In this document: positions 17,492 to 25,197 of the stretch, one piece after another | How positions within the stretch are numbered: the stretch's first letter is position 1 | Layout: each line of letters begins with the position of its first letter | Assembly: GCA_050248795.1 (NCBI GenBank) | Contig: JBFWRS010000016.1 | Span: forward strand, 1-64,000 | DNA: 64,000 nucleotides | DNA from: CAZTDU01 sp050248795 | GTDB taxonomy: Bacteria > Pseudomonadota > Gammaproteobacteria > Burkholderiales > SG8-39 | Reading direction: 5' to 3' | Made by a program: the position numbers and the translations under genes | The notes under the pieces: model-generated | Database searches by the model: none | What the model was told of the DNA's origin: nothing | What the model saw: the letters and a program-made list of their open reading frames with translations, nothing else

Positions 17492-17512
17492 CCTGATGCT
17501 GGTACCGCTCGT

Positions 17513-17716
17513 TCAGGCCGGGCGGATGTTGGTCGCCTGGTCGCCCTTGGGGCCGGTGGTGACGTCGAACGTCACTTTCTGGCCTTCCTTGAGGGACTTG
17601 AAGCCGGCACCCTGGATCGCCGAGAAATGCGCGAACAGATCCTTGCCGCCGCCATCCGGCGTGATAAAGCCAAAACCCTTTGCATCATTGAACCACTTGA
17701 CGGTTCCGGTAGCCAT
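17513..17716 (-). CDS. cold-shock protein, CspA family
   Basis: A 67-residue single OB-fold protein starting MATGTVKWFNDAKGFGFITP. RNP1 is KGFGFI (~residues 13-18) and the RNP2-like region is DLFAHFSAI (~residues 26-34). Such proteins bind single-stranded RNA/DNA and act as RNA chaperones in the cytosol. The start at 17716 has a good ribosome binding site (AAAGGA on the minus strand). The frame is open upstream, but the family length and RBS decide the start. It shares a terminator with the convergent upstream gene. Confidence 0.96.
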   Translation of the reverse strand: MATGTVKWFNDAKGFGFITPDGGGKDLFAHFSAIQGAGFKSLKEGQKVTFDVTTGPKGDQATNIRPA

Positions 17717-17852
17717 ACAATTTCCTTTGCGTAATGATTGGTAAGTTCGGGCCTTCGCCCATATTGCCGGAACTTCAAGAAGAACAAACGAGGACCTAGG
17801 TACTGCGTGCCGTGGGACCACCGAGTAACTGCTTGAGCAACCAGCGGTTCCG

Positions 17853-17884
17853 ATTATACATGCATAGGCCTTAGACTCAGTCAA
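17853..17884 (-). promoter_or_regulatory. putative promoter of the cold-shock gene with long 5' leader
   Basis: On the minus strand a perfect TATAAT lies at 17858-17853. The best -35-like element, TTGACT at 17884-17879, is 20 bp away, longer than ideal. A start near 17846 would give a 5' leader of about 130 nt before the ATG at 17716. Long leaders are characteristic of cold-inducible csp mRNAs, which use them as thermosensing structures. Cold induction here is inference. Confidence 0.4.
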
Positions 17885-18969
17885 TGCCCAATCCCGCAGT
17901 GCGGCAACCCGTCGTCCTGGTGATCGACGATTCTGAGGACATCCGCCTCCTGGTCGAATCGGTCCTGGGCAAGGACCATCGGGTAAGGCTTGCGGCGGAC
18001 GGGACAGAGGGCCTGAAGATGGCCCAGCAGAAGCCGCAGCCGGACCTGATCCTGCTGGACGTGGTGATGCCGCCGCCCGGCGGCTTCGAAGTCTGCAAGA
18101 TGCTGAAGGAGAACCCGGCCACCACCGGCATCCCGGTGATCTTCCTGTCCGGCAACAAGGACCTGCAGCACGAAGTCGAGGGCCTGAAGCTGGGCGCGGA
18201 AGACTACCTCGCCAAGCCCATCCACCCGGTGCTGCTGCGTGCGCGCGTGCGCATGCACCTGGCGCTGGCGAGCCGCCAGTACGCCTTGCAGGCGCTGGTG
18301 CAGGAGCGTACCCGCCAACTCGAGGAAACGCGGCTGGAAGTGATCCGCCGCCTCGCCCGCGCGATGGAGTTCCACGAGACCGCAGCGGTGGGCAATCGCG
18401 TCAGCCGCCTGTCCGAGTACGCCAGGATCATCTCCAGGCATGCCGGCGCGAAGCCGCAGGTGTGCGAGATGATGAGCCACGCCGCGCCGCTGCACGACGT
18501 CGGCAAGCTCGGCGTCCCGGCGGAGATCCTGCGCAAGAAAGGCGGCCTGTCGGTGCCGGACTGGGAGTACGTCAGGCGGCACCCGGAACTCGGCGCGGCG
18601 ATCATCGGCGAGCACAACGATCCGCTGCTGAAGCTCGCGCGCACGCTGGCGCTTACCCATCACGAGCGCTGGGACGGCACCGGGTATCCGAAGGGCCTGA
18701 AGGGCGAGGCGATTCCCTGGCCCGGCCGCGTCATGGCGGTGGTGGACGCGTTCGAATCGATGACGACGACGCAGTTTCACCGCGAGCCGCTGTCGTACGC
18801 CGAGGCCGCGCGCGAGATCATTGCCAGCGCCGGCAAGCAGTTCGACCCCGCGGTGGTCGAGGCCTTTCGCAAGGGCCTGCCGGAAATCCGCAAGGTCCGC
18901 GAGGCCCATTCGGACAAGCTCGGCGACATCATCAACCTGGACTTCAGCGCCAAGTCGCCGCGCAGGTGA
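17884..18969 (+). CDS. response regulator with HD-GYP domain
   Basis: A 361-residue two-domain protein. The REC domain (residues ~9-125) has acidic pair D15/D16, phosphoacceptor D59 in LILLDVVMP and K111 in LAKPI. A short helical linker leads to an HD-GYP domain (~150-350) with H204-D205 (LHDVGKLG), H233, H259-H260 and the GYP motif HHERWDGTGYPKGL. HD-GYP proteins hydrolyse cyclic di-GMP using two or three metals. The usual first motif with E-T-G-x-H reads AAVGNRVSR here, so one early metal ligand pair appears replaced. The next gene starts within its stop codon (GTGA), indicating coupling. No histidine kinase is adjacent. Confidence 0.9.
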   Translation: MPNPAVRQPVVLVIDDSEDIRLLVESVLGKDHRVRLAADGTEGLKMAQQKPQPDLILLDVVMPPPGGFEVCKMLKENPATTGIPVIFLSGNKDLQHEVEGLKLGAEDYLAKPIHPVLLRARVRMHLALASRQYALQALVQERTRQLEETRLEVIRRLARAMEFHETAAVGNRVSRLSEYARIISRHAGAKPQVCEMMSHAAPLHDVGKLGVPAEILRKKGGLSVPDWEYVRRHPELGAAIIGEHNDPLLKLARTLALTHHERWDGTGYPKGLKGEAIPWPGRVMAVVDAFESMTTTQFHREPLSYAEAAREIIASAGKQFDPAVVEAFRKGLPEIRKVREAHSDKLGDIINLDFSAKSPRR

Positions 18970-20549
18970 GCAAGCTGCTCGACAAGCTGAAGCAGGCCGA
19001 GCGCGCGCGCAGCCTGGCCGGCCGAGCCGCGCCGACCGGCACCTCGCAGGTCGAGTCCAGGCCCGCGCAGGACGCCGATTCGAAGGCGGGTGCAGCGACG
19101 CCGGCGCCGGCAGGCGCGGATATCGAGGCCGCGCGCGAGCTGCAGCAGCGCATCGCGGCCGAGGAGTCCTTGCGCAGGCAGGCGGAGGAGGCTGCCGCCG
19201 CGGAGCGGCGCTCGCGCGAAGCCGCGCGTGAACGCGAGGCGCTGGAAGCGACGCTCAGGCAGGAGGCGGAAGGCCGCGCCAGGGCAGAGGCGCAAGCGCT
19301 TGCGGCTGCGCAGGCAAGGCTGGAGGCGGAGCGCGCGCTCGCGGCCCGCAGCGCGGAGCGGCGGGCCGCGGAGGCAGCGCTGCGCGAGCGCGCCGCCGCA
19401 CGCGAGGCGGCCGATGCAGAAGCTTTGCAGGCCGCACGCGATCGCGAGCGCATCGAGGCAGAGGCGCGCGCTGCGGCCGAACTGCAGCAGCGCGTCGCGG
19501 CCGAGCAGGCGCTGCGGCGCAAGGCGGAAGAAGCCGCCGCAGCGGCCCGGTTCGAGCGCGATGCGCTGCGAGCGCGCGAGAGTGCCGAATCGGCGCTCAA
19601 GGACGAAGCGGCGCGCCGCATCCAGGCCGAGTCGGAAGCGCTGGCGCAGGCGAGCGCCAGGCACGATGCCGAGCGCGCGCTCGCTGCGAAGGCCGAAGAA
19701 CGCCGCGCGGCCGACGAAGTGCTGCGTGAACGCAGCGCGAAGCTCGCCGCTGAGATCGAGGCCGGGACGATGGCGGCGCGAGATCGCGAACAGGCCGAGG
19801 CGCGCGCGTCGGCGGCGGCGATGGAACGCACGCGCGCGGAGTCCCACAGACAGGCGCGAGCGGACGAACGGGCCGAGGCCGAAGCCCGCGCTGCCCGCGA
19901 GCTGCAGCAGCGCATTGCGGCCGATGAGGCGCTGCGCCAGAAGGCGGGGGAGGCCGCCGCGGCTGACCAGCGCGCGCGCGATGCCTTGCGGGAGCGCGAA
20001 GCGCTCGAAGCGCAGCGCAAGCTTGCCGCGGAGGGCCGCCGGAAAGCGGAGGCAGAGGCAGCGCGGCTGGCCGCCCTGCGCGCCCGGGAAGCCGAGCGGG
20101 CAGCGGCGCTGGCGAAGGCGGCCGCGCTCGCGGACGAGAATGCAGCAGCACAGGCGCGGGCACGCGAGCAAGCCGAGTTGCAACTGGAGGCGGCGCTGCG
20201 CGCACGGGCCGAAGCCGAGGAAGCAGCGCGTGCCGCTGCTGCCGGGCGCTTGCAGGCCGAGCAGGCTGCGGACGCGATGGCGGGGCGCGTCGCTGCGGCG
20301 CAGCCCTCGACCCGCGCCGAGCCGCGGCGCTGGTACGGCTGGTACGCCGCCGCGGCGACCGGAGCGGTGCTGGGCGCGCTCGCGCTCGCCTTGCGCCATG
20401 AAAAGCCCCCGGTGCCGGTTCCCGCAGCGCCGATGCAGGCGCAAGCGCCAGTCAAGACGATGCCGTTGCCGCCAGCACTGCCTGACGGCGAGCCCCTGCC
20501 GCTTCGCATCGACACGGACCTCGATCGGTTCGGCACGCGCGCCCGCTGA
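18966..20549 (+). CDS. large Ala/Glu/Arg-rich coiled-coil protein with C-terminal membrane segment
   Basis: A 527-residue protein starting at GTG 18966 inside the preceding stop. Residues ~55-440 are almost entirely A, E, R, Q and K without proline, a long uninterrupted coiled coil. Internal repeats are visible: ELQQR(I/V)AA(E/D) begins at residues 58, 172 and 312, each followed by (S/A)LR-x-x-A-x-EAAAA. A hydrophobic segment (residues ~456-476) follows, then a Pro-rich tail (PPVPVPAAPM) and an acidic end. Predicted topology is a large cytoplasmic rod anchored near its C-terminus with a short periplasmic tail. No family is recognised; TolA- or KfrA-like resemblance is compositional only. Coupling to the HD-GYP gene suggests a related function. 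Confidence 0.7.
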   Translation: MSKLLDKLKQAERARSLAGRAAPTGTSQVESRPAQDADSKAGAATPAPAGADIEAARELQQRIAAEESLRRQAEEAAAAERRSREAAREREALEATLRQEAEGRARAEAQALAAAQARLEAERALAARSAERRAAEAALRERAAAREAADAEALQAARDRERIEAEARAAAELQQRVAAEQALRRKAEEAAAAARFERDALRARESAESALKDEAARRIQAESEALAQASARHDAERALAAKAEERRAADEVLRERSAKLAAEIEAGTMAARDREQAEARASAAAMERTRAESHRQARADERAEAEARAARELQQRIAADEALRQKAGEAAAADQRARDALREREALEAQRKLAAEGRRKAEAEAARLAALRAREAERAAALAKAAALADENAAAQARAREQAELQLEAALRARAEAEEAARAAAAGRLQAEQAADAMAGRVAAAQPSTRAEPRRWYGWYAAAATGAVLGALALALRHEKPPVPVPAAPMQAQAPVKTMPLPPALPDGEPLPLRIDTDLDRFGTRAR

Positions 20550-20569
20550 CGCTGCGGTAAGCTCGACGC

Positions 20570-21574
20570 ATGCAAGCCGTCGTCGACCTGCGCTCCGATA
20601 CCGTCACCAGGCCCTCTGCCGGCATGCGCCGTGCGATGGCGGATGCGGAAGTCGGCGACGACGTCTTCGGCGACGACCCCACGGTCAACCTGCTGCAGTC
20701 GCGCATGGCGGAGATGCTCGGGTTCGAAGCCGGGCTTTTCTTTCCCACCGGCACGCAGTCCAACCTCGCGGCACTGATGGCGCATTGCCAGCGCGGCGAC
20801 GAGTATCTGGTCGGCCAGGAAGCGCATACCTACCGCTACGAGGCGGGGGGAGGCGCCGTGCTCGGCTCGATCCAGCCGCAGCCGATCGCCAACCGGCCGG
20901 ATGGCACCATGGACCTCGCCGAGGTGGAAGCGGCGATCAAGCCCGACGACCCGCACTTCGCGCGCACCCGCCTGCTCGCGCTGGAGAACACGCTCGGTGG
21001 CAAGGCGCTGCCGCGCGCGTACTTCGACGCCGCGCTTGCGCTTGCGGCGCGCCGCGGCCTGTCCACGCACCTGGATGGCGCACGCCTGTTCAACGCGGCG
21101 GTGGCGCTGGGCGTCGACGCGCGCGAAGTCTGCGCCGGATTCGATTCGGTATCGGTGTGCCTGTCCAAGGGACTGGGCGCGCCCGCCGGGACCGTGCTGG
21201 TGGCGCACCGCGAACTCATCGCGCGCGCGAAGCGGGCGCGCAAAATCCTCGGCGGCGTGATGCGCCAGGCCGGGGTGCTTGCCGCGGCGGGGCTGTACGC
21301 GCTGGAGCACAACGTCGCGCGCCTGGCCGAGGACCACGCGCATGCGAAGCACCTGGCGCGCGGCCTGGCGTCGCTCGGATACGAAGTCACCGAGCCGCAG
21401 ACCAACATGGTGTTCGGGCAGGCGCCAGACGGGCTCGCCGAGTACCTGAACGCCAACGGCGTGCGCGTGCTGCCCGGCGCGAGGATGCGGCTGGTCACGC
21501 ACCTCGACGTGGACGCCGCCGGCATCGAGCGCGCGCTGCTGGCCTTCGGCGCTTTCCGCACGCCGGCGCGCTGA
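20570..21574 (+). CDS. ltaE: low-specificity L-threonine aldolase
   Basis: A 334-residue PLP enzyme cleaving L-threonine/allo-threonine to glycine and acetaldehyde. Family marks: VDLRSDTVTRPSAGMR at residues ~5-20, VGDDVFGDDPTVNLL at ~28-42, HLDGARLFNAAVALG and the Schiff-base lysine in CLSKGLGAPAG near residue 203. Length matches LtaE. It starts 20 bp after the coiled-coil gene and ends 3 bp before the convergent DMT transporter. Confidence 0.94.
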   Translation: MQAVVDLRSDTVTRPSAGMRRAMADAEVGDDVFGDDPTVNLLQSRMAEMLGFEAGLFFPTGTQSNLAALMAHCQRGDEYLVGQEAHTYRYEAGGGAVLGSIQPQPIANRPDGTMDLAEVEAAIKPDDPHFARTRLLALENTLGGKALPRAYFDAALALAARRGLSTHLDGARLFNAAVALGVDAREVCAGFDSVSVCLSKGLGAPAGTVLVAHRELIARAKRARKILGGVMRQAGVLAAAGLYALEHNVARLAEDHAHAKHLARGLASLGYEVTEPQTNMVFGQAPDGLAEYLNANGVRVLPGARMRLVTHLDVDAAGIERALLAFGAFRTPAR

Positions 21575-21577
21575 GCC

Positions 21578-22516
21578 TCAGCCGGAATCGGCCTGCGCCG
21601 ATTCCTTCGGCAGCGGCCGTGCGCCGCCGAACTGCGCCCAGGCAACGCCCGCCATGGTGATCGCGGCGCCCGCGAGTTTCAGCGCCGTGAAAGTCTCGCC
21701 CAGCGTCAGCCAGGCGGCGATGCCGGCAGTCGGCGGCATCAGGTACATCAGCGGCGCGCTGCGTGCGACGCCGCGCGCTGTGTTCACCCAGGCCCAGACC
21801 AGCCAGCCGAGGAAGGCGGAGACGATGGTCGCCCACAGGACACCGACCCACACCGCCGGCGTGAAGGTGGCGGCGGAGGCCGAGATCATCGACGGCAGCG
21901 TCAGCAGCAGCATCGGCGGCGCACCGAAGGCCAGCGTCCAGGCCAGCACCAGGATCGGCCCGTAGCGGTCGGTTAGCGGCCGCACCACCACGGTGTAGAG
22001 CGAAAAGAGCGAAGCGGCGAACAGCAGCACCAGGTCGCCCAGTCCGGCGAGCGCGAATCCGGCGACGAACTTGTCCGACAGGAACAGCACGATGCCGGCA
22101 AAGGCAAACAGCGTGCCGGCGACCTGCCGCGTATGCAGCTTCTCGGCTCCGAGCGCCGCCAGGATCAGCAGCGTGAACAGCGGCCCGCTGGTGAGCACCA
22201 GCGCGGAGGAGAACGCGGTCGACAGGTTGATGCCCCAGATGACGACGCCGACGTGCAGGGTGTGGCCGAGCAGGCCGCAGAACGCGAAGCGCAGCATGTC
22301 CTCGCGCCGCGGCATCGCGCTGCGCAGGTTGCGGCGGAACACGAGCAGCACCAGCGGCAGCGCGAGCAGCGGCATGATCGCGAAGCGCAGGAACAGCGTC
22401 GGTCCGACGCCGATGCGGTCGAGCACGTACTTGTTGACGGAGAAGGTGACGGCCCAGACCACCATGATCACGATGGCGGCGATCAGGGACCAGCGGGCGG
22501 CGCGTGCCGAAGCCAT
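21578..22516 (-). CDS. EamA/DMT-family transporter
   Basis: A 312-residue inner-membrane protein with about ten hydrophobic helices arranged as two EamA repeats (residues ~12-150 and ~160-300). FSVNKYVLDRIG near residue 26 and WGINLSTAFSSALVLTSGPL near residue 90 are typical of this drug/metabolite exporter superfamily. The second repeat ends with PPTAGIAAWLTLGETFT. The substrate is unknown. It diverges from the aminotransferase with only 25 bp between start codons, so at least one promoter must lie inside the opposite gene. Confidence 0.85.
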   Translation of the reverse strand: MASARAARWSLIAAIVIMVVWAVTFSVNKYVLDRIGVGPTLFLRFAIMPLLALPLVLLVFRRNLRSAMPRREDMLRFAFCGLLGHTLHVGVVIWGINLSTAFSSALVLTSGPLFTLLILAALGAEKLHTRQVAGTLFAFAGIVLFLSDKFVAGFALAGLGDLVLLFAASLFSLYTVVVRPLTDRYGPILVLAWTLAFGAPPMLLLTLPSMISASAATFTPAVWVGVLWATIVSAFLGWLVWAWVNTARGVARSAPLMYLMPPTAGIAAWLTLGETFTALKLAGAAITMAGVAWAQFGGARPLPKESAQADSG

Positions 22517-22541
22517 GAAAGCAACGAAGATACACTAGAGC

Positions 22542-23690
22542 ATGCTCTCGGCACGCCCGGTGATCAGCGCCCTCGGCGCCTCGCGCATCCGCGAACTGAT
22601 GAACGCGGGACTGGGCCGCACCGACGTCCTGGCATTCTGGGTAGGCGAGCCGGACGAGCCGACGCCGGAGTTCATCCGCAAGGCGGGCATGGACGCCATT
22701 GCCGCGGGCGAGCTCTTTTACACGCACAACCTGGGCATTCCCGAACTGCGCCAAGCGCTGGCTGCATATGTGTCGCGGCTGCGCCGGCCGGTGTCGCCCG
22801 AACAGGTGGCGGTTACGAGCGCCGGCGTCAACGCGCTGATGCTCGCGTCGCAGTTGCTGCTGGATCCCGGCGACCGCGTGGTCGAGGTGGTGCCGCTGTG
22901 GCCGAACCTGCAGGAGATCCCGCGCATCCTCGGCGCCGAGGTGCATACCGTACCGCTCGCGTTCTCGCGCCAGGGCTGGCGGCTGGACCTCGACCGGCTG
23001 CTGGACGCACTGGTTCCCGGCACGCGGGCGCTGTACCTCAACTCGCCCAACAACCCGACCGGCTGGACCGTGTCGGCTTTCGAACTGCAGGCGATCCTCG
23101 GTCATTGCAGGAAGCACGGCATCTGGATCTTCAGCGACGATGCCTACGAGCGGCTGTACTTCGACGGCGACATCGCGCCATCGTTCCTCGACATCGGCGA
23201 ACAGGGCGACCGCATCGTCAGCACCAATACGTTTTCCAAGTCCTGGCTGATGACCGGCTGGCGCCTGGGCTGGGTGGTGATGCCGCCCGGATTGAGCGCC
23301 GACATGGGCAAGCTGATCGAGTACAACACCTCGTGCGCGCCGGTATTCGTGCAGCGCGCCGGCCTCGCCGCGGTGACGCAGGGCGAGCCGGTCATCGCGC
23401 GCACGGTGGCGCGGATCCGGCAGGCGCGCGACTTTCTCATCGGCGAGCTGAATGCGATCCCCGGCGTCGAAGCGGCGCTGCCCTCCGGCGCCATGTATGC
23501 GTTCTTTCGGGTCGCCGGCGTCACCGACAGCCTGGCGTTCTGCAAGCGGCTGGTGCGCGATGCGGGGCTGGGCCTGGCGCCCGGTTCCGCGTTCGGTCCC
23601 GACGGAGAGGGCTACGTGCGCTGGTGCTTCGCCGCGGCGGCCGACCGACTGGCCGACGGCATCGCCCGGCTGAGACGGGGAATCGGCTAG
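22542..23690 (+). CDS. PLP-dependent aminotransferase, class I/II
   Basis: A 382-residue fold-type I aminotransferase. The substrate-binding NSPNNPTGWTVS is near residue 168, IFSDDAYERLYF contributes the PLP-ring Asp and Tyr, and the Schiff-base lysine sits in NTFSKSWLMTGWRLGW (~residue 232). The final Arg for the substrate carboxylate is in EGYVRWCFA near residue 356. It resembles aspartate/aromatic or alanine aminotransferases; the amino donor cannot be fixed. No operon partner is on the same strand, and the urea-uptake promoter region begins directly after its stop. Confidence 0.88.
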   Translation: MLSARPVISALGASRIRELMNAGLGRTDVLAFWVGEPDEPTPEFIRKAGMDAIAAGELFYTHNLGIPELRQALAAYVSRLRRPVSPEQVAVTSAGVNALMLASQLLLDPGDRVVEVVPLWPNLQEIPRILGAEVHTVPLAFSRQGWRLDLDRLLDALVPGTRALYLNSPNNPTGWTVSAFELQAILGHCRKHGIWIFSDDAYERLYFDGDIAPSFLDIGEQGDRIVSTNTFSKSWLMTGWRLGWVVMPPGLSADMGKLIEYNTSCAPVFVQRAGLAAVTQGEPVIARTVARIRQARDFLIGELNAIPGVEAALPSGAMYAFFRVAGVTDSLAFCKRLVRDAGLGLAPGSAFGPDGEGYVRWCFAAAADRLADGIARLRRGIG

Positions 23691-23691
23691 T

Positions 23692-23708
23692 CGCACCCGA
23701 ACGGTGCG
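23692..23708. promoter_or_regulatory. NtrC-type binding site 1
   Basis: The 17-bp palindrome CGCACC-CGAAC-GGTGCG matches the NtrC core GCACC-N5-GGTGC exactly (full consensus TGCACC-N5-GGTGCA, 5/6 per arm). Its centre is about 98 bp upstream of the start predicted for the sigma-54 promoter, a classical enhancer distance. It lies directly after the aminotransferase stop. Confidence 0.7.
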
Positions 23709-23714
23709 GAAGGC

Positions 23715-23731
23715 GGCACCCGGTCGGTGCG
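23715..23731. promoter_or_regulatory. NtrC-type binding site 2
   Basis: GGCACC-CGGTC-GGTGCG keeps the GCACC-N5-GGTGC core perfectly. Its centre is 23 bp from site 1, close to two helical turns, so two NtrC dimers could bind the same DNA face cooperatively. Confidence 0.68.
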
Positions 23732-23772
23732 CCGCGGCATTCTGCGATCCGACTTTCACTCTGCGAACGAGG

Positions 23773-23788
23773 TGGCACGTTCGTTGCA
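23773..23788 (+). promoter_or_regulatory. sigma-54 (RpoN) -24/-12 promoter of urtA
   Basis: TGGCAC (23773-23778), five bases, TTGCA (23784-23788) is a full match to the RpoN consensus TGGCAC-N5-TTGC(A/T), with invariant GG and GC separated by 10 bp. The predicted start is about 23798, giving a leader of about 40 nt to the urtA ATG. The promoter is nested in a longer imperfect inverted repeat, 23757-23793 (13-bp arms with one bulge). Confidence 0.85.
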
Positions 23789-23838
23789 GAGTGTTCCGGC
23801 GAGCACAACCTCACCACCCACTCGCCGAAAGGATTGCC

Positions 23839-25143
23839 ATGGAGCGCCGTTCCATGATCAAGGTACTCACGTTGTCAGCGGCGATCGCCGCCATCGGGCT
23901 CGGACCCACCGGGCTGTACGCGCAGGACAAGAAGGCCGCCGGCGGCAAGACCGTCAAGGTCGGCGTGCTGCATTCGCTGTCGGGAACCATGGCGATCAGC
24001 GAAACCGTGCTGAAGGACATCGCGCTGATGGCCTTCGACGAGATCAACGCCAAGGGCGGCGTCATGGGCCACAAGATCGAGCCGGTGGTGGTCGACCCGG
24101 CATCCAACTGGCCGCTGTTCGCCGAGAAGGCACGCCAGCTGCTGACGCAGGACAAGGTCGCCGCCACCTTCGGCTGCTGGACCTCGGTGTCGCGCAAGTC
24201 GGTGCTGCCGGTGTTCGAGGAACTGAACGGGTTGCTGTTCTACCCGGTGCAGTACGAAGGCGAGGAAATCTCGCGCAACGTGTTCTACACCGGCGCCGCG
24301 CCGAACCAGCAGGCAATTCCCGCCGTCGAATACCTGATGTCCAAGGATGGCGGATCTGCCAAGCGCTGGGTGCTGCTCGGTACCGACTACGTCTACCCGC
24401 GCACCACCAACAAGATCCTGCGCGCGTTCCTGAAGTCCAAGGGCGTGGCGGAATCCGACATCATGGAGGAGTACACCCCGTTCGGGCATTCGGACTACCA
24501 GACCATCATCGCCAACATCAAGAAGTTCTCGTCCGAAGGCAAGAAGACGGCGGTGGTGTCGACCATCAACGGCGATTCGAATGTGCCGTTCTACAAGGAA
24601 CTGGGCAACCAGGGCCTGAAGGCTACCGACGTGCCGGTGGTGGCATTCTCGGTGGGCGAAGAGGAATTGCGCGGCGTAGACACCAAGCCGCTGGTCGGGC
24701 ACCTGGCGGCGTGGAACTACTTCATGTCGATCAAGTCGCCGGCGAATACCGAGTTCACGAAGAAGTGGGCCGCGTACGCGAAGGCGAAGAACATCGCCGG
24801 CCACAAGGACAAGCCGCTCACGAACGACCCCATGGAGGCGACGTACATCGGCATCTACATGTGGAAGCAGGCGGTGGAGAAGGCGAAGAGCTTCGATGTC
24901 GCCAGGGTTTCGGTGGCGATGGGAGGCCAGACCTTCAAGGCGCCTTCCGGCATCACCTCGATGATGGATCCGAAGAACCACCACCTGCACAAGGCCGTGT
25001 TCATCGGCGAGGTGAAGGCCGATGGCCAGTTCAACGTGGTGTGGAAGACCAAGGGCCCGGTGAAGGCGCAGCCGTGGAGCCCGTTCATCGAAGGCAATGA
25101 CAAGAAGGCCGATGCGCCGGCCCTGATGGCAGTGAAGAAGTAG
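23839..25143 (+). CDS. urtA: urea ABC transporter, periplasmic substrate-binding protein
   Basis: A 434-residue type 1 periplasmic-binding protein. The ATG at 23839 has AAAGGA six bases upstream; an ATG five codons later is also possible. The signal peptide is MIKVLTLSAAIAAIGLGPTG within the first ~28 residues. The mature part begins KVGVLHSLSGTMAISETVLKD in the style of FmdD/UrtA branched-chain-amide receptors, and FGCWTSVSRKSVLPVFEE near residue 112 is characteristic of UrtA. It captures urea in the periplasm for UrtBCDE. It is the first gene of a thirteen-gene cluster, directly downstream of the sigma-54 promoter. Confidence 0.95.
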   Translation: MERRSMIKVLTLSAAIAAIGLGPTGLYAQDKKAAGGKTVKVGVLHSLSGTMAISETVLKDIALMAFDEINAKGGVMGHKIEPVVVDPASNWPLFAEKARQLLTQDKVAATFGCWTSVSRKSVLPVFEELNGLLFYPVQYEGEEISRNVFYTGAAPNQQAIPAVEYLMSKDGGSAKRWVLLGTDYVYPRTTNKILRAFLKSKGVAESDIMEEYTPFGHSDYQTIIANIKKFSSEGKKTAVVSTINGDSNVPFYKELGNQGLKATDVPVVAFSVGEEELRGVDTKPLVGHLAAWNYFMSIKSPANTEFTKKWAAYAKAKNIAGHKDKPLTNDPMEATYIGIYMWKQAVEKAKSFDVARVSVAMGGQTFKAPSGITSMMDPKNHHLHKAVFIGEVKADGQFNVVWKTKGPVKAQPWSPFIEGNDKKADAPALMAVKK

Positions 25144-25165
25144 TCGCCGGTCGACCCTGGCCGCG

Positions 25166-25193
25166 GAAGAGGGCCGGTTCGCCGGCCCTCTTC
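25166..25193 (+). terminator. perfect 12-bp hairpin with TTCG tetraloop between urtA and urtB
   Basis: GAAGAGGGCCGG, loop TTCG, CCGGCCCTCTTC forms a perfect 12-bp stem closed by a UUCG tetraloop. It ends four bases before the urtB ATG. There is no downstream T-run, so it is not a classical terminator. It may be a 3'-end stabiliser and partial terminator that keeps urtA mRNA more abundant than urtBCDE, or it may hide the urtB start region. Confidence 0.65.
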
Positions 25194-25197
25194 ACAT

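Noticed and set aside
19130..20270. DNA repeats considered as a CRISPR or satellite array
   Set aside because: The similarity is at protein level in a coiled coil with an intact frame; no identical spaced DNA repeats exist.
23694..23731. Twin hairpins read as a terminator of the aminotransferase gene
   Set aside because: They lack a T-run, and both match the NtrC core GCACC-N5-GGTGC with helical spacing upstream of a sigma-54 promoter, which is the better explanation.
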